Numbered from the stretch's first letter, positions 9,816-19,450 are shown. The stretch: DNA of 64,000 nt from Amycolatopsis sp. FDAARGOS 1241 (GCF_016889705.1 NZ_CP069526.1:2542001-2606000), one strand, 5' to 3'. Notes: a model not told the origin generated them from the sequence alone. Made by a program: numbers and translations.

Positions 9816-10463
9816 ATGACCACGTCAGACGTCAGCGGACGAGTCCTGGTCCGAGGACGCAGCTTCGACCCCGAGTCCGCCACCTGGGTCCGAGAGCTCA
9901 GCCCCGGCAGCCCGCACTTCGAAGACGCCTGCCGCAGGCTGCACGCGATGCTCATCAAAATCGCCAGGAGAGAAACGGCACGCAGATCTTCGACTTCGCG
10001 GATCAGCGGCCCCGAGCTCGAAGACTTGGCCCACCAGGCCGCAGCCGATGCGCTCATGCGCATCACCCACAAGATCGAGGAGTTCCGCGGCGACGCACAG
10101 TTCAAGACGTGGGCCTTCAAGTTCGTCATCTTCGAGGTGTCGACGAAAGTCGGCCGGCACTTCTGGCGCGACCACCGCGTGTCCCTCGACCAGGACGAGA
10201 CGAACCACGCACGCGCCGCAGTCGGCGACGAGCCACCCCACCAGGCCCAAGCTCTCGAGCTCCGAGCCGCCCTCACCCACGCCATCGAAAACGTACTGAC
10301 CGAACACCAGCGGACCGTCTTCGTCGCCGTGGCAATCGACAACGTTCCCATGGACGCCCTCGCCGCCCGACTGGACACCAACCGCAACGCCATCTACAAA
10401 ACCATGTTCGACGCCCGCCGCAACATCCGCACCTACCTGGTGGAAAACGGCTTCATCGCTTGA
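9816..10463 (+). CDS. RNA polymerase sigma factor, ECF-like sigma-70 family
   Basis: A 215-residue sigma factor. Region 2 is seen as ELEDLAHQAAADALMRIT followed by FRGDAQFKTWAFKFVIFEV, and region 4 as LTEHQRTVFVAVAIDNVPMD then LAARLDTNRNAIYKTMFDAR, the DNA-binding helix-turn-helix. It would direct RNA polymerase to a special promoter set. No anti-sigma gene with a zinc finger or membrane segment follows it; the next gene is a sulfite-oxidase-like enzyme 137 bp away. The region 4 helix (SNRNAVYK/TNRNAIYK) is shared with the second sigma factor at 17617-18207, so the two are related. No strong ribosome-binding site is visible before ATG 9816. Confidence 0.88.
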   Translation: MTTSDVSGRVLVRGRSFDPESATWVRELSPGSPHFEDACRRLHAMLIKIARRETARRSSTSRISGPELEDLAHQAAADALMRITHKIEEFRGDAQFKTWAFKFVIFEVSTKVGRHFWRDHRVSLDQDETNHARAAVGDEPPHQAQALELRAALTHAIENVLTEHQRTVFVAVAIDNVPMDALAARLDTNRNAIYKTMFDARRNIRTYLVENGFIA

Positions 10464-10528
10464 CCAACAGGCCACGAGCCGGTGACGTACCGCTACAGCG
10501 CGGTGATGGCTCTCACCTACCTCTAATC

Positions 10529-10544
10529 TGGACGTTATCGTCCA
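10529..10544. promoter_or_regulatory. TGGAC-N6-GTCCA operator, site 2 (perfect)
   Basis: TGGACGTTATCGTCCA, a perfect dyad including the inner G/C pair. It ends 56 bp before the ATG of the sulfite-oxidase-like gene, a position expected for a repressor site at that promoter. Confidence 0.75.
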
Positions 10545-10600
10545 CAAACGTCAGGATCGCTCTGCGGTCCGCAGCCGAACGAGAAAGGTGGACACACATC

Positions 10601-11206
10601 ATGATCACAAGAGGCTTCGTCGGGCGCCAGCGCTCCGGCCGGGATCCGCGGCTGCCACCAGGTCAGTACGACGCGGGTAGCGAATGGCCGGTGCTGCACG
10701 CGGAAGCGACGCCGTCGATCAGCACCGACGAGTGGACTTTCACCATCGACGGCCTCGTCGACAAGCCCACCAGCTGGACCTGGGACGAGATCCACGCCCT
10801 CGAACCGGACCGGTACGAGGGCGCCATCCACTGCGTCACGACGTGGTCGAAGTTCGACATGACCTTCGACGGGGTCTCCATCGACACGCTGCTCGAGCTC
10901 ACCGGGGTGAGCGATGACGCGGCGTACGTGCTGGCGCGCTCGCACACCGGCTACACGACCAACCTGCCGATCGAGGACGTGGTCGACGGCCGGGCCTGGG
11001 TGGTGTGGGACGTCAACGGCGCACCGCTGGACGACATCCACGGTGGCCCGGCCCGGCTGCTGGTGCCACACCTGTACTTCTGGAAGAGCGCCAAGTGGGT
11101 GTCCGGGCTGAAGTTCATGGCCGAGGACGAGCAGGGCTTCTGGGAGCGAAACGGCTACCACGACCACGGTGACCCGTGGCTCGAGCAGCGCTACCAGGGG
11201 GACTGA
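10601..11206 (+). CDS. sulfite oxidase-like molybdopterin oxidoreductase
   Basis: A 201-residue soluble molybdopterin-dependent enzyme of the short actinobacterial sulfite oxidase/YedY-like type. The Mo-ligating Cys is C78 in GAIHCVTTWSKFDMTFDGV; TIDGLVDKPTSWTWDEI and GGPARLLVPHLYFWKSAKWV are the expected flanking signatures. There is no twin-arginine signal peptide, so it is cytoplasmic. GAAAGGTGG precedes the ATG. Its stop overlaps the next start (TGATG), so it is coupled to a flavin reductase that should pass electrons to or from it. A regulatory palindrome lies 57 bp upstream. The physiological substrate is unknown; protein or free sulfoxides are candidates. Confidence 0.88.
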   Translation: MITRGFVGRQRSGRDPRLPPGQYDAGSEWPVLHAEATPSISTDEWTFTIDGLVDKPTSWTWDEIHALEPDRYEGAIHCVTTWSKFDMTFDGVSIDTLLELTGVSDDAAYVLARSHTGYTTNLPIEDVVDGRAWVVWDVNGAPLDDIHGGPARLLVPHLYFWKSAKWVSGLKFMAEDEQGFWERNGYHDHGDPWLEQRYQGD

Positions 11207-11904
11207 TGCCGGCCTCTTCTTCCTGGCAGACCGGCGTCGTGACGGCGATCGGCCCGGAGACGCCACACGCGAAGACTTTCCGGCTGCGGCTGGCCGAACC
11301 CCGGACACACCGGGCCGGCCAGTTCTACGTCGTCCGGCTGACCGCACCGGACGGCTACCACGCCCAGCGCGACTACTCGGTGGCCAGCGCCCCCGGTGGA
11401 GACGAGATCGAGCTCACGGTCGAGATGCTGCCGGACGGCGAGGTGTCCGGGTTTCTGCACAACGTGGTCGAAGTCGGTGACGAGCTGCAGGTCCGCGGCC
11501 CGATCGGCAGGTCCTTCTCCTGGGACGGTGGCGCGCCGATCCTCGGCGTCGCCGGAGGCTCGGGCGTGGTCCCGCTCATGTCCATGCTCCGGCTTGCGCG
11601 ACGCCTGGGCCGCGCTGACCTGATGCGGCTGATCGTGTCCGTCCGTTCGCCCGCCGAGCTGTACTACGCGGACGAAATCCCCGGTCCGGAGACCACCGTC
11701 GTTTATACGCGCGAAGCTCCCGTGCACAGCTCGCGACCCGTGGGACGTCTCACAGCTGACGACTTCCGCCCCCTTGTCGAGTCGGACCGTGAGGTCTACG
11801 TGTGCGGTTCTCCGGGCTTTTGTGACGGAGCCACCGAATCGCTACTCGAGGCCGGAGTCGAGACGCAGCGGATCCGCGTCAGCCGGTGGGGTCCCACAAG
11901 CTGA
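11206..11904 (+). CDS. FAD/NAD(P)-binding oxidoreductase (ferredoxin reductase-like)
   Basis: A 232-residue ferredoxin-NADP reductase-fold protein. The FAD-binding motif is RDYSVASAP, the NAD(P)-binding loop is GVAGGSGVVPLMSM, and the C-terminal YVCGSPGFCDG is the nicotinamide-side motif. It lacks a 2Fe-2S domain, so it must pass electrons to a separate partner, most likely the molybdoenzyme encoded immediately upstream and overlapping it by one base. Together they form a two-gene redox module. Confidence 0.88.
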   Translation: MPASSSWQTGVVTAIGPETPHAKTFRLRLAEPRTHRAGQFYVVRLTAPDGYHAQRDYSVASAPGGDEIELTVEMLPDGEVSGFLHNVVEVGDELQVRGPIGRSFSWDGGAPILGVAGGSGVVPLMSMLRLARRLGRADLMRLIVSVRSPAELYYADEIPGPETTVVYTREAPVHSSRPVGRLTADDFRPLVESDREVYVCGSPGFCDGATESLLEAGVETQRIRVSRWGPTS

Positions 11905-11987
11905 GCGAGTCGTCGTCACTGCGTCGTCGCGTCCGGGGCCGTGCGGAGCAATTCTGAAAGACATGGCTGTTGCCGGTGTTGACTAGG

Positions 11988-14777
11988 GTGAAGTTCACCA
12001 CCAGCACGCGGGTTCCCGGTGGTGACGGTCCCCCTCCGGTCCTGTTCGGCCGGCTCCGCGAGCTCGGGTTGCTGGGCGCAGTGCTCGGCGAGCTACGGCA
12101 GGACCGCAGCGCGGTGCCGGTGGTTCGCGGCGAGGCAGGGGTTGGCAAGACTGCGTTGCTGAAACAGCGGTCGAGGCGGCCGGCGATCTGCAGGTTGTCC
12201 CCGTCGCCGGCGCCGAATCGGAGGCGGAGTTCCCCTGCTCCGGCGTGCACCAGGTGTGCGCGCCGCATCCGGACAAGCTCGAACGCCTGCCGACTCCCCG
12301 GCGTGCCGCGCTGACCACCGCGTTCGAGCTGGCGGAGGGGAGTCCACCGGACCCGTTCGTGGCCGCCCTGGCTGTGTTGACTTTGTTGACAGAAGCTGCC
12401 GCCGAGCAACCGCTGGTGGGTGTGATCGACGACGCGCAGCTCGACAGCGCCTCGATGCGGACGCTGTCGATGGTCGTTCGCCGGCTGCGGGCGGATCCCG
12501 TTGCGATGGTCTTCGTGGTCCGCGATGGCGAGCAGAACCGCGATCTGGCATACCTGGAGCGGCTGCCTGAGCTCCTCACCGGACGTGGCGACAGGGGATG
12601 CGCGGGCACTGCCGGTAACCACGATGCCCGCCCTGATGGAAGAACGGGCGTGCGAGTGCATCCTCGCTGAGGCGCGAGGCGACCCGTTGGCTCTGCGGGA
12701 ATTGCCGCGTGTGGCGAACCTGCCCGCGTTCGCCGGAGGCTTCAGGCCGGATGGCCACCGAAGGCCACTGGCGCGACGCATCGAACGCAGCTTCGCCACC
12801 CGGGTGCCCGCATTACCGGCGGACACCGGGCTGCTGTGGCTCATCGCTGCCGCCGACCCGGTGGGGGAGGCGGCGGTGCTCTGGCGTGCCGCCGAACTCC
12901 TCGGTGTCCCTGAGTCGGCCGCGGAACCGGAACAAGCGGCAGAGCTGATCACGATCGGGCGCCGGGTGTGGTTTCGCCACCCGCTGATGCGGTCCGCCGG
13001 CTACGAGTCGGGCGGCAGCGCCGACCGCCGGCGCGTGCCCGAGGCGTTTGCCGACGCCATCGATCCCTGGGCCGACGCGGAGGACCGGGCACGGCAACGC
13101 GGTCAGGCGGCGACGAGTCCCGACGAGGCGATCGCGGCCGAGCTGGCACGGAATGGCCGAGCACGCACGCGCCCGCGGCGGAGTTGCTGCAGCGTCGGGG
13201 TTCCTGGCCGATGCGACCGAGCTGATCCCGGACCCCGTCGAGCGCGCGTGCCGTGCACTGGCAGCGGCGCGCGCGAAGCTCGACGCCGGGGCTCCAGATG
13301 CGGCGCTCGAACTGGTCGCCCAGGCGCAGGCGGCGCCGCCGGAACTCATGCGTCAGGCCCAGATCGAGCTGCTTCGCGCGCAGATCACGTTCTCCCTCAA
13401 CCGTGGCCGCGACGCGCCGGCATTGCTGCTGTCAGCGGCGGAACGCCTGCGGGACTCGACCCCTTGCGCTCACGCGAGACTTACCTGGAGGCGACAGCGG
13501 CGTCGGTCTTCGCCGGTCGCCTCGGGTGGACGCAGGACAGCGCGCCGGCGGGGATCGCCCGTGCCGTGCGGTCAGTCCCGTCGGCCCCCTCTCCGCCCGG
13601 GCGGTCGACCTGCTGCTCGACGGCCTCGTGCTGCGGTTCACCAAGGGCTACGCGGCCGCAGCCCCGGGCTCATCCGCGCCGTGCGGCAGTTCCGGCGGGA
13701 TTCCGCCTGCGGTGCCGCCGGTTTGCGCGGGTACGGGGTCATCAGCCGGATTGCGCTCGACCTGCCAGCAGTCGTGGGACGACCTGGCGGCCCGGCAGGT
13801 GCGGATTCTGCGGGCACAGGGCGTGCTGCGGTTGCTGCCGGTCGCGTTGGCCAACCGCGCCGGCGGGTGCGTGCACGCCGGGCGCTTTGACGAAGCCACT
13901 GCCCTGCTCGAAGAGTCCGATGCCATCACCCAAGTAACCGGTGCGCCGCCGCCGCTGTACATCGAGCCGGTGCTCGCCGCCCACCGCGGGCAGGAGGCGC
14001 GGACGCTGCAGCTCGTGCGCGCGAGCCTGCACAGCGCCACCGCACGCGGTGAGGGCTTCGTGATCCCGATCGTGCAGTACGCGGCCGCCGTGCTGCACAA
14101 CAGCTTCGGCCACTACCGTGAAGCGCCGGCAGCCACCGACTCGGCCGTCGAGCACGACGACCTCGGCATGTACGGCTACGTGCTCCTGGAACGGGTCGAG
14201 GCGGCCGCTCGCGGCGGGGAGCCCCGGGATCGCCACCGCCGCGATGTGGGAGCTGGCCGGGGGAGCCGAAGCCGACGAGCTGTACCGCACCGCCATCGAG
14301 CACCGCGAGCGCAGCAAAGTCGACGCGCTGCGAGCGAGAGCCCAGCTGCTCTATGGCGAATGGCTGCACCGGGAACGCCCTCGTGACGCCGCAGCCAGCC
14401 AGCTCAGGCCCGCCTACGACACGTTCCGGCGCGTGCGCGCCGACGGGTTCGCCGAACGCGCACGCCGAGAGCTCGTCGCCGCTGGGGAAATCGTGCACGC
14501 ACCCACGGCGCCGCCGACGGAACGGCTGACCGGGCGGGAAATCACCATCGCGCAGCTGGCGGCCGAAGGACACACCGACTCCGAAATCGCCGTGCAGCTT
14601 TTCCTCAGTCTTCGGAAAGCTCGGCATCGCCTGAGGAGGAAGCTGAAGGCCGCGCTCGCGGATCCGCTCGCGAGCAGCGGAGGACACCAGGCCTTGCGAC
14701 GAACCTCGCCGGATCCGCAGGTCCCGCCACGACCCGTTGCCGCGGCCTCCGCCGGCACCCGTACGAGCACGCGATAG
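11988..14777 (+). pseudogene. LuxR-family (LAL-type) ATPase regulator, multiply frameshifted
   Basis: The pieces add up to about 930 codons of one large regulator. Near the start is LFGRLRELGLLGAVLGEL followed by a Walker A region (RGEAGVGKTALLKQ); the frame then shifts, and ATPase and TPR-like helical repeats continue in changing frames (LVGVIDDAQLDSASMRTLSM; LADATELIPDPVERACRALA; ARQVRILRAQGVLRLLPVAL). The end is a LuxR-type helix-turn-helix (LTGREITIAQLAAEGHTDSE) whose recognition part is altered. At least six frame changes are needed, so it is dead. When intact it would have been a transcriptional activator, perhaps of the adjacent redox genes. Confidence 0.85.
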
Positions 14778-15068
14778 CGAGCGGTTCCAGCCGGCTCCAG
14801 GGCGGAGGCCGGGTTCGAAACCGGCGCCGGATCTCTTGTGCCGGGAAAGGGCCACGTCCGTGCACGTGAACCCGTCTCCCGGGAACCACTTCACCTCTGG
14901 AAACCAACCATCTCGAGACCCGCTCGCGCACAGGGTGGAACGGCTCACCGACGGGGTGGGGCGAATAGTCGCTCGAACCCTCGGAGGGCTATCGGCCTCT
15001 CACAGCCCTGGCCACGCCGCTGACCGCGACCCAACGAGGAGACAGAACCGGTCACTGTCCCCGAGTCC
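14778..15068. other. intergenic region between converging genes
   Basis: About 290 bp between the broken LuxR-type gene and the convergent MDR gene. No gene, operator or clear terminator hairpin was found. Confidence 0.4.
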
Positions 15069-16013
15069 TTACGGGTGAACGCGGATGATTGTCTTGCCCG
15101 GGGTCCGCTCGGTCGGGTTGAAGGCCGCGACGGCGTCGTCGAGGGCCGCGACGGTGCCGATGTTCGTCCGCACCCGTCCGTCCCGCACCCGCTGGACGAC
15201 CTCACCCAGCTGGGCGCGATCGGGCACGACGACGAAGTCGACCGTGCGGCCGTCGGTGGGCCGCGCTTCCGGCGGGCCGGCGACGCTCACCAGCGTTCCT
15301 CCGGCTCGAACCAGACCCGCAGACCGGGCTGCGATGTCCCCGCCGAAGACATCGAACACCAGATCGACCCCGCCGATGTCTTCCAGGGTGTCGTTCTCGA
15401 GGTCGACGAACTCCTGCGCGCCGAAGTCGAGCGCCGCCTGACGCCCGCCTGCGCGCCCGGTACCGATGACGTAGGCGCCGGCCTCTCGTGCGAGCTGGGC
15501 GGCCATCGATCCGACGACGCCGGCCGCACCGTGCACGAGGACGCTCTGCCCCGCTTGCAGCCGGCCGTGCTCGAACAGTCCCTGCCACGCGGTGAGGCCT
15601 GACATCACCAGGCCGGCTCCCGTCGTGAAGTCGACGTCGCCCGGCAGTGGCGCGAGGTTGCGCGCCTCGACGACGACATATTCCGCCAGCGTGCCGTCGC
15701 GAGTCCAGTCCGTGAGGCCGAACACCCGCTGTCCCACCGCCGGCCCCGCCGTGCCGTAACTGAGCGCCGTGACCACCCCGGCCACTTCGTGCCCGGGGAT
15801 CGACGGCGTCCGGTCGCGACCGAGACGATCGACCCAGGTCGAGGGCCACTCCAGCTCATCCCAGGTGAACCCCGACGCATGGACCTCAACAACCACATCC
15901 CCGTAGTTCGCACCTGCGAGGTCAGCGAGCCTCGCCGCATCCGGATCGGGCCGCTCCACCAGCCTCATCCCAGCCCGGCCCGCGGCTTCGTCGGTCACCA
16001 CGATCGCCTTCAT
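15069..16013 (-). CDS. NADP-dependent oxidoreductase, zinc-independent MDR family (copy 1)
   Basis: A 314-residue quinone-oxidoreductase-like medium-chain dehydrogenase. Residues about 60-110 hold GRDRTPSIPGHEVAGVVTAL and the NADP fold has GQSVLVHGAAGVVGSMAAQL; the structural-zinc cysteines are absent, as in QOR/zeta-crystallin relatives. It should reduce quinones or enones with NADPH in the cytoplasm. ATG at 16013 has AGAGGG 6 nt upstream. It is one of three close paralogues in the window (with 19577-20515 and 43737-44654). A palindromic operator lies 41 bp upstream, and a divergent TetR gene shares the intergenic region. Confidence 0.92.
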   Translation of the reverse strand: MKAIVVTDEAAGRAGMRLVERPDPDAARLADLAGANYGDVVVEVHASGFTWDELEWPSTWVDRLGRDRTPSIPGHEVAGVVTALSYGTAGPAVGQRVFGLTDWTRDGTLAEYVVVEARNLAPLPGDVDFTTGAGLVMSGLTAWQGLFEHGRLQAGQSVLVHGAAGVVGSMAAQLAREAGAYVIGTGRAGGRQAALDFGAQEFVDLENDTLEDIGGVDLVFDVFGGDIAARSAGLVRAGGTLVSVAGPPEARPTDGRTVDFVVVPDRAQLGEVVQRVRDGRVRTNIGTVAALDDAVAAFNPTERTPGKTIIRVHP

Positions 16014-16053
16014 CTGAATCCCTCTCACTACGAGTCCTCGCCGTCACACTCCG

Positions 16054-16069
16054 TGGACGACATCGTCCA
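16054..16069. promoter_or_regulatory. TGGAC-N6-GTCCA operator, site 3 (perfect)
   Basis: TGGACGACATCGTCCA, perfect with a G/C inner pair. It lies 41 bp upstream of the MDR copy 1 start codon in the divergent MDR/TetR region, as expected for a promoter-proximal repressor site. Confidence 0.75.
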
Positions 16070-16291
16070 TTATGGTCCCCGCGCGGAGGAAGCCGCCAGC
16101 CAGGGCGAGCAGGCGCTGCTGGGCCAAATCACTGCTCACCCGCACCCCTCGGCCGAGGGGAAGGATGGGCGGGTGGCGCGATTGTGACAACAGTGTTCGG
16201 TGTTGCGGGCCAGAATTGGCGGACGTGCTCGGACTCGCAACCACCGAGACCGAGTTGGGATCCACCGGGCTTTCCTGCAACGCGTCCGAAT

Positions 16292-16307
16292 CGGACTGTA
16301 TAGTCCA
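16292..16307. promoter_or_regulatory. TGGAC-N6-GTCCA operator, site 4 (one mismatch), overlapping a -10 box
   Basis: CGGACTGTATAGTCCA. The inner TATAGT on the plus strand is a good actinobacterial -10 element and sits 31 bp before the GTG of the TetR gene, so binding would block that promoter and give autoregulation. Confidence 0.7.
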
Positions 16308-16335
16308 TGTTCAGTCAGGGTGGAGGTTCCCGACC

Positions 16336-16977
16336 GTGCTGGGTGCGGCTACTGTTCCCACCATGACGGCCGACCGGTACGACGGGGCTTGCCCACGTCG
16401 CAACACTTCGGGACCGGGATCTCGGGCACGCATCGTGGCAGCGGCGACCAGACTCCTCCTGCGCGAAGGCGTCGGCTCGCTCACCCCGGCGCGCATTCAC
16501 GTCGCCGCCGACGTGACTCGGACCGAGCTCGACCACCTGTTCCCGGACCACGACACGATCGTGGAGGCGATCGTGGAGGCTCAACTCGACGTCGTGTTAC
16601 GAGCGCAGCGCCCCAGCTTGGACGCGGTCCAGCGCCTCGCAGACCTGGAACGCTGGCGGTCACGACTGCTCGGCCCGTATACGTCGGAGAGCAGCTGCCC
16701 TCTCGGCTCGCTGATCTACCTCGCACACCGGCACGATCGTGGCCGCCATGCCCTCACTACGGCGTTTTCCCAGTGGAAAGGGCTGCTGGCGTCGGCCTTG
16801 TTTCGTCTCCAGGCCGCCGGCGACCTCGACGCTTCCGTAGACCCCGAGATTCTTGCCACCGGCGTCATCGCTGCCCTGCAAGGAGGTTACTTGCTGGCGC
16901 ACACCACCCAGGACGCCGATCAGTTGCGCGTGACTCTCGACATGGCGCTCGGCCAGGTTCGCTCCTATGCGACGTGA
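16336..16977 (+). CDS. TetR/AcrR family transcriptional regulator (E)
   Basis: A TetR protein of about 213 residues: an N-terminal helix-turn-helix (ARIVAAATRLLLREGVGSLT then TRTELDHLFPDHDTIVEAIV) and a C-terminal ligand domain with SSCPLGSLIYLAHRHDRGRH and ALQGGYLLAHTTQDADQLRV, the pattern shared by the other TetR proteins here and by LmrA/YxaF-like repressors. GTG at 16336 has GGAGG 9 nt upstream; ATG at 16363 has no such site. It is divergent from MDR copy 1, with operators near both promoters, so it probably represses both. The ligand is unknown. Confidence 0.85.
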   Translation: MLGAATVPTMTADRYDGACPRRNTSGPGSRARIVAAATRLLLREGVGSLTPARIHVAADVTRTELDHLFPDHDTIVEAIVEAQLDVVLRAQRPSLDAVQRLADLERWRSRLLGPYTSESSCPLGSLIYLAHRHDRGRHALTTAFSQWKGLLASALFRLQAAGDLDASVDPEILATGVIAALQGGYLLAHTTQDADQLRVTLDMALGQVRSYAT

Positions 16978-17064
16978 TGGCCGTAACCACCGGTGGAACA
17001 GCGCAACGCGGTAAGAATCCGCGCCACGCCGGCGCACATCGTCAAATACCCAGGGAGGTTGGCC

Positions 17065-17496
17065 ATGAGTGACGACGCTGACGAGTACGACGGGGGCGTG
17101 GATATCGACTCCGGCGTCCTCGAACCCGACGAGAGCCTCGACGAGCGGGATGTCGAGGACGTCCTCGACGAGGGCTACTCACCCGGCGAACGACCGATCG
17201 CCGTGTTCGATTGGGGCACCACGGCGCGCGAGGCCGCCGGGCACGAGGACCTCGGCCACCGCCTCGCGCGCGAACTACCCGATTTCGCCGCCGAGCCCGA
17301 AGGCGACGGTCTGGGCGACGCATCGGACACGGACGGAGAGCTCTACGACGACCAGGTCGGTACTGTGCGCGCCGGGCGACTGATCGAGGACGAGGAGTCG
17401 GACCCGGTCTACCCGTATCTGTTCGCGTCGGACGCCGGAGTGGACGGCGCCGCCGCGTCCGCGGAGGAGGCGGCCATTCACATCGTCCCCGAATAG
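17065..17496 (+). CDS. DUF5709 family protein
   Basis: A 143-residue acidic protein with the actinobacterial DUF5709 pattern: DIDSGVLEPDESLDERDVED, then LDEGYSPGERP, WGTTAREAAGHEDLGHRLAR and VRAGRLIEDEESDP. GGGAGG precedes the ATG by 8 nt. The function is not known; the family is intracellular, hydrophilic and common in Actinobacteria. It is followed by a perfect stem-loop and a convergent sigma factor gene. Confidence 0.9.
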   Translation: MSDDADEYDGGVDIDSGVLEPDESLDERDVEDVLDEGYSPGERPIAVFDWGTTAREAAGHEDLGHRLARELPDFAAEPEGDGLGDASDTDGELYDDQVGTVRAGRLIEDEESDPVYPYLFASDAGVDGAAASAEEAAIHIVPE

Positions 17497-17568
17497 CCTG
17501 AGACCGGCCCGGCCGCTCAAGGTGAGGCCGCATGTCGCGGACGTCGGGCGCAAGATCTTGTGTGGATT

Positions 17569-17592
17569 GCTCCACGGTTCACACCGTGGAGC
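17569..17592. terminator. perfect 10-bp stem-loop between convergent genes
   Basis: GCTCCACGGT and ACCGTGGAGC pair perfectly around a 4-nt loop. It lies 72 bp after the DUF5709 stop and 24 bp after the stop of the opposing sigma factor gene, a typical place for a bidirectional terminator. There is no T-tract, as is usual in high-GC actinomycetes. Confidence 0.6.
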
Positions 17593-17616
17593 ACGCCGGC
17601 ATCCCCCTTTGTCGGG

Positions 17617-18207
17617 TCAGTCATCCAGCAGTGCGGCGCGGATCTTGCGCCGGGTGTCGAAGAGGAGTTTGTAGACCGCGTTCCGGTTCGATCCCAGCTC
17701 TTCGGCCAGCTCCTCGACGGTGCGCCCTTCCACTACCGACCCGATGAACGCGCGCCGTTGACGAGACGTCAAGCCGGTCTCGACTACCCGCCGGACCGCG
17801 TCCGTCACAGTGGGCAGGTCGTCCGTGCCGGGCCGCGCGGTTTCGGGAACCTCACCGACCAGTTCGATGAACCCCCGGTTCCAGGGATGGCGTTCCATGC
17901 TGCGTGACACGGTGCGTTGAACGATGGTGTAGGCCCAGGTCGTGAATCTGGCTTCACCTCTGAACGACTCGAGGCCGTTCAGGACGAACAGAAACGCGTC
18001 AGCGACTGCCTGGTCGACGACGTCGAGCAACTCCACGCCGACGAGCCCACCGGCTCCCCGGCGGTGGCCCAGCTGCATACGCCCGAAGCGCAACAACAAT
18101 TCGAACAGCATCCGCCTGCCGGCTTCGCCGGCGGCTCCGTCACTCCTCAGCAGCCGTAGCCATTCTTCGTCTTCGACCCGCCAGTCGGCAGCTCCGCCTT
18201 CGCTCAT
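17617..18207 (-). CDS. RNA polymerase sigma factor, ECF-like sigma-70 family
   Basis: A 196-residue sigma factor. Region 2 includes LLDVVDQAVADAFLFVLNGL then FRGEARFTTWAYTIVQRTV; region 4 is LTSRQRRAFIGSVVEGRTVE followed by LAEELGSNRNAVYKLLFDTR. It resembles the sigma factor at 9816-10463, most clearly in the recognition helix. No anti-sigma gene is adjacent. A perfect 16-bp palindrome lies 75 bp upstream of its ATG, so its transcription is likely under the same repressor family as the redox genes, which would extend that regulon indirectly. Confidence 0.88.
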   Translation of the reverse strand: MSEGGAADWRVEDEEWLRLLRSDGAAGEAGRRMLFELLLRFGRMQLGHRRGAGGLVGVELLDVVDQAVADAFLFVLNGLESFRGEARFTTWAYTIVQRTVSRSMERHPWNRGFIELVGEVPETARPGTDDLPTVTDAVRRVVETGLTSRQRRAFIGSVVEGRTVEELAEELGSNRNAVYKLLFDTRRKIRAALLDD

Positions 18208-18281
18208 GCCATCCGGCTCCGCGCATGGACGGCCGACGACGGTCCCCTGCTCAAACAGCGCTACACAAGAGCATCACATCG

Positions 18282-18297
18282 TGGACTATATAGTCCA
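18282..18297. promoter_or_regulatory. TGGAC-N6-GTCCA operator, site 5 (perfect, fully symmetric)
   Basis: TGGACTATATAGTCCA is an uninterrupted 16-bp palindrome and carries TATAGT on both strands. It lies 75 bp upstream of the sigma factor gene on the minus strand. It is the best consensus example in the window. Confidence 0.8.
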
Positions 18298-18416
18298 TCT
18301 AGACAGGGCTCAACCGGTCATTGTTCGTCTGTTCTGGCTCAGGAGCCAGTCACCGAACGCAGCGGCGTCTACGAAGTGATAACGCCGGCTGGGCTGCGGC
18401 CGAAGGCCGGGCCCGC

Positions 18417-19388
18417 TCAGCTGACCGGCGTCGGCGCACGAAGCACCCACTGCAACGCAGCAGCCGCAGCCGACGCGTTGTGGTAAGCCTGCCGGCGGGC
18501 AAGCGACAGCGGCCCCCCGAGCACGTCGGACTCGACTTCCTGGCCGGGTACTGCGGAGAAGTCGCGGAGCAACACCGCGTCGGTGTCGCCGGAGAAGCTC
18601 GCCATCGTCTCCCGGTTGACGTGGAACGGGGCGAAGCGTTCGTCCCAGCCGGGGTCGTCGTGGGGCAACTCCGTCGGCTGCCACCGGGCCGTGTAGACCG
18701 CGTCCACCGGATCGGGTCGCCGGGGCAATTCGTCGAACTGCCGGATCGGGTCGCCGCCGGGCCGGCGCCCGTTCAGCGCTTCCAACTCCTCCGGTGGGAA
18801 GCCGTACCCCTCGGGGCAGTAGACGTCGAGGCGCATCTGTGGTGTCCCGACCACCAGGTGGGCCAGCGAGCGGGCGGTGTTGCCGGCCGCTCCCACGTAG
18901 GCGAGGCGCAGCCCCGTCGTCCGGCCGAAGTGATCCAGCAGCGCGCAGGCGTCGGCGATCGCCTGGGTGGGATGCTCCTGGAGAGTCGCCGCGTTCATGG
19001 TCGGGGGGAGCTCGTTCGCGAGAGCTTCGAGCTCGGTCTGCGGGCCGTTCGTGCGCACCACAGCGGCATCGACGTAGGGGGCCAGCCGCATGCCCGTGTC
19101 CGCCCACGTCTCGCGTGCGGCGCTCTGCAGACCGGACGCGCCGAAGTGCATGGTGTGGCACCCGAGCCGGGTCGCGGCGCTCCAGAACGACGAGCGGGTG
19201 CGCGGGGAAGGCGCTGTGAAGACGAACGCCAGCCGCGCTCCGGCCAGCCGGTCTGTCCACAGTTCGGAATCGGTGCCGTAGCGGTGGGCGGCCGCCACAA
19301 CGGCCGCCAACTCGTCGGGCGCGAGGGTGGCGAGCGTCAGAAGCGGGCGCCGGGCGGGATCAACGGCCCCCGCCGTCTCCGTGGTCAC
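18417..19388 (-). CDS. aspartate/ornithine carbamoyltransferase family protein
   Basis: A 323-residue paralogue of the carbamoyltransferases. The carbamoyl-phosphate loop is SPRTRSSF and the second phosphate motif is EHPTQAIADA; the C-terminal amino-acid domain (LRLAYVGAAGNTARSLAHLV) keeps the fold, but the HCLP motif of ornithine carbamoyltransferase is replaced by a region reading VYTARWQPTE. Substrate is therefore uncertain. GTG at 19388 is chosen because AGGGGAGG precedes it. It is divergent from MDR copy 2 and shares an operator-bearing intergenic region. There are no arginine or pyrimidine genes nearby, so a biosynthetic role is unlikely. Confidence 0.85.
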   Translation of the reverse strand: MTTETAGAVDPARRPLLTLATLAPDELAAVVAAAHRYGTDSELWTDRLAGARLAFVFTAPSPRTRSSFWSAATRLGCHTMHFGASGLQSAARETWADTGMRLAPYVDAAVVRTNGPQTELEALANELPPTMNAATLQEHPTQAIADACALLDHFGRTTGLRLAYVGAAGNTARSLAHLVVGTPQMRLDVYCPEGYGFPPEELEALNGRRPGGDPIRQFDELPRRPDPVDAVYTARWQPTELPHDDPGWDERFAPFHVNRETMASFSGDTDAVLLRDFSAVPGQEVESDVLGGPLSLARRQAYHNASAAAAALQWVLRAPTPVS

Positions 19389-19450
19389 ATCGCCTCCCCT
19401 GGGCCAGCCGGTGGTCGTGGGCGTGGATCTCAAGTCAAGCGGACTATAAC

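Noticed and set aside
17569..17592. The GCTCCACGGT hairpin as a regulatory operator
   Set aside because: It lies between the ends of two convergent genes, where a terminator is the simpler explanation.
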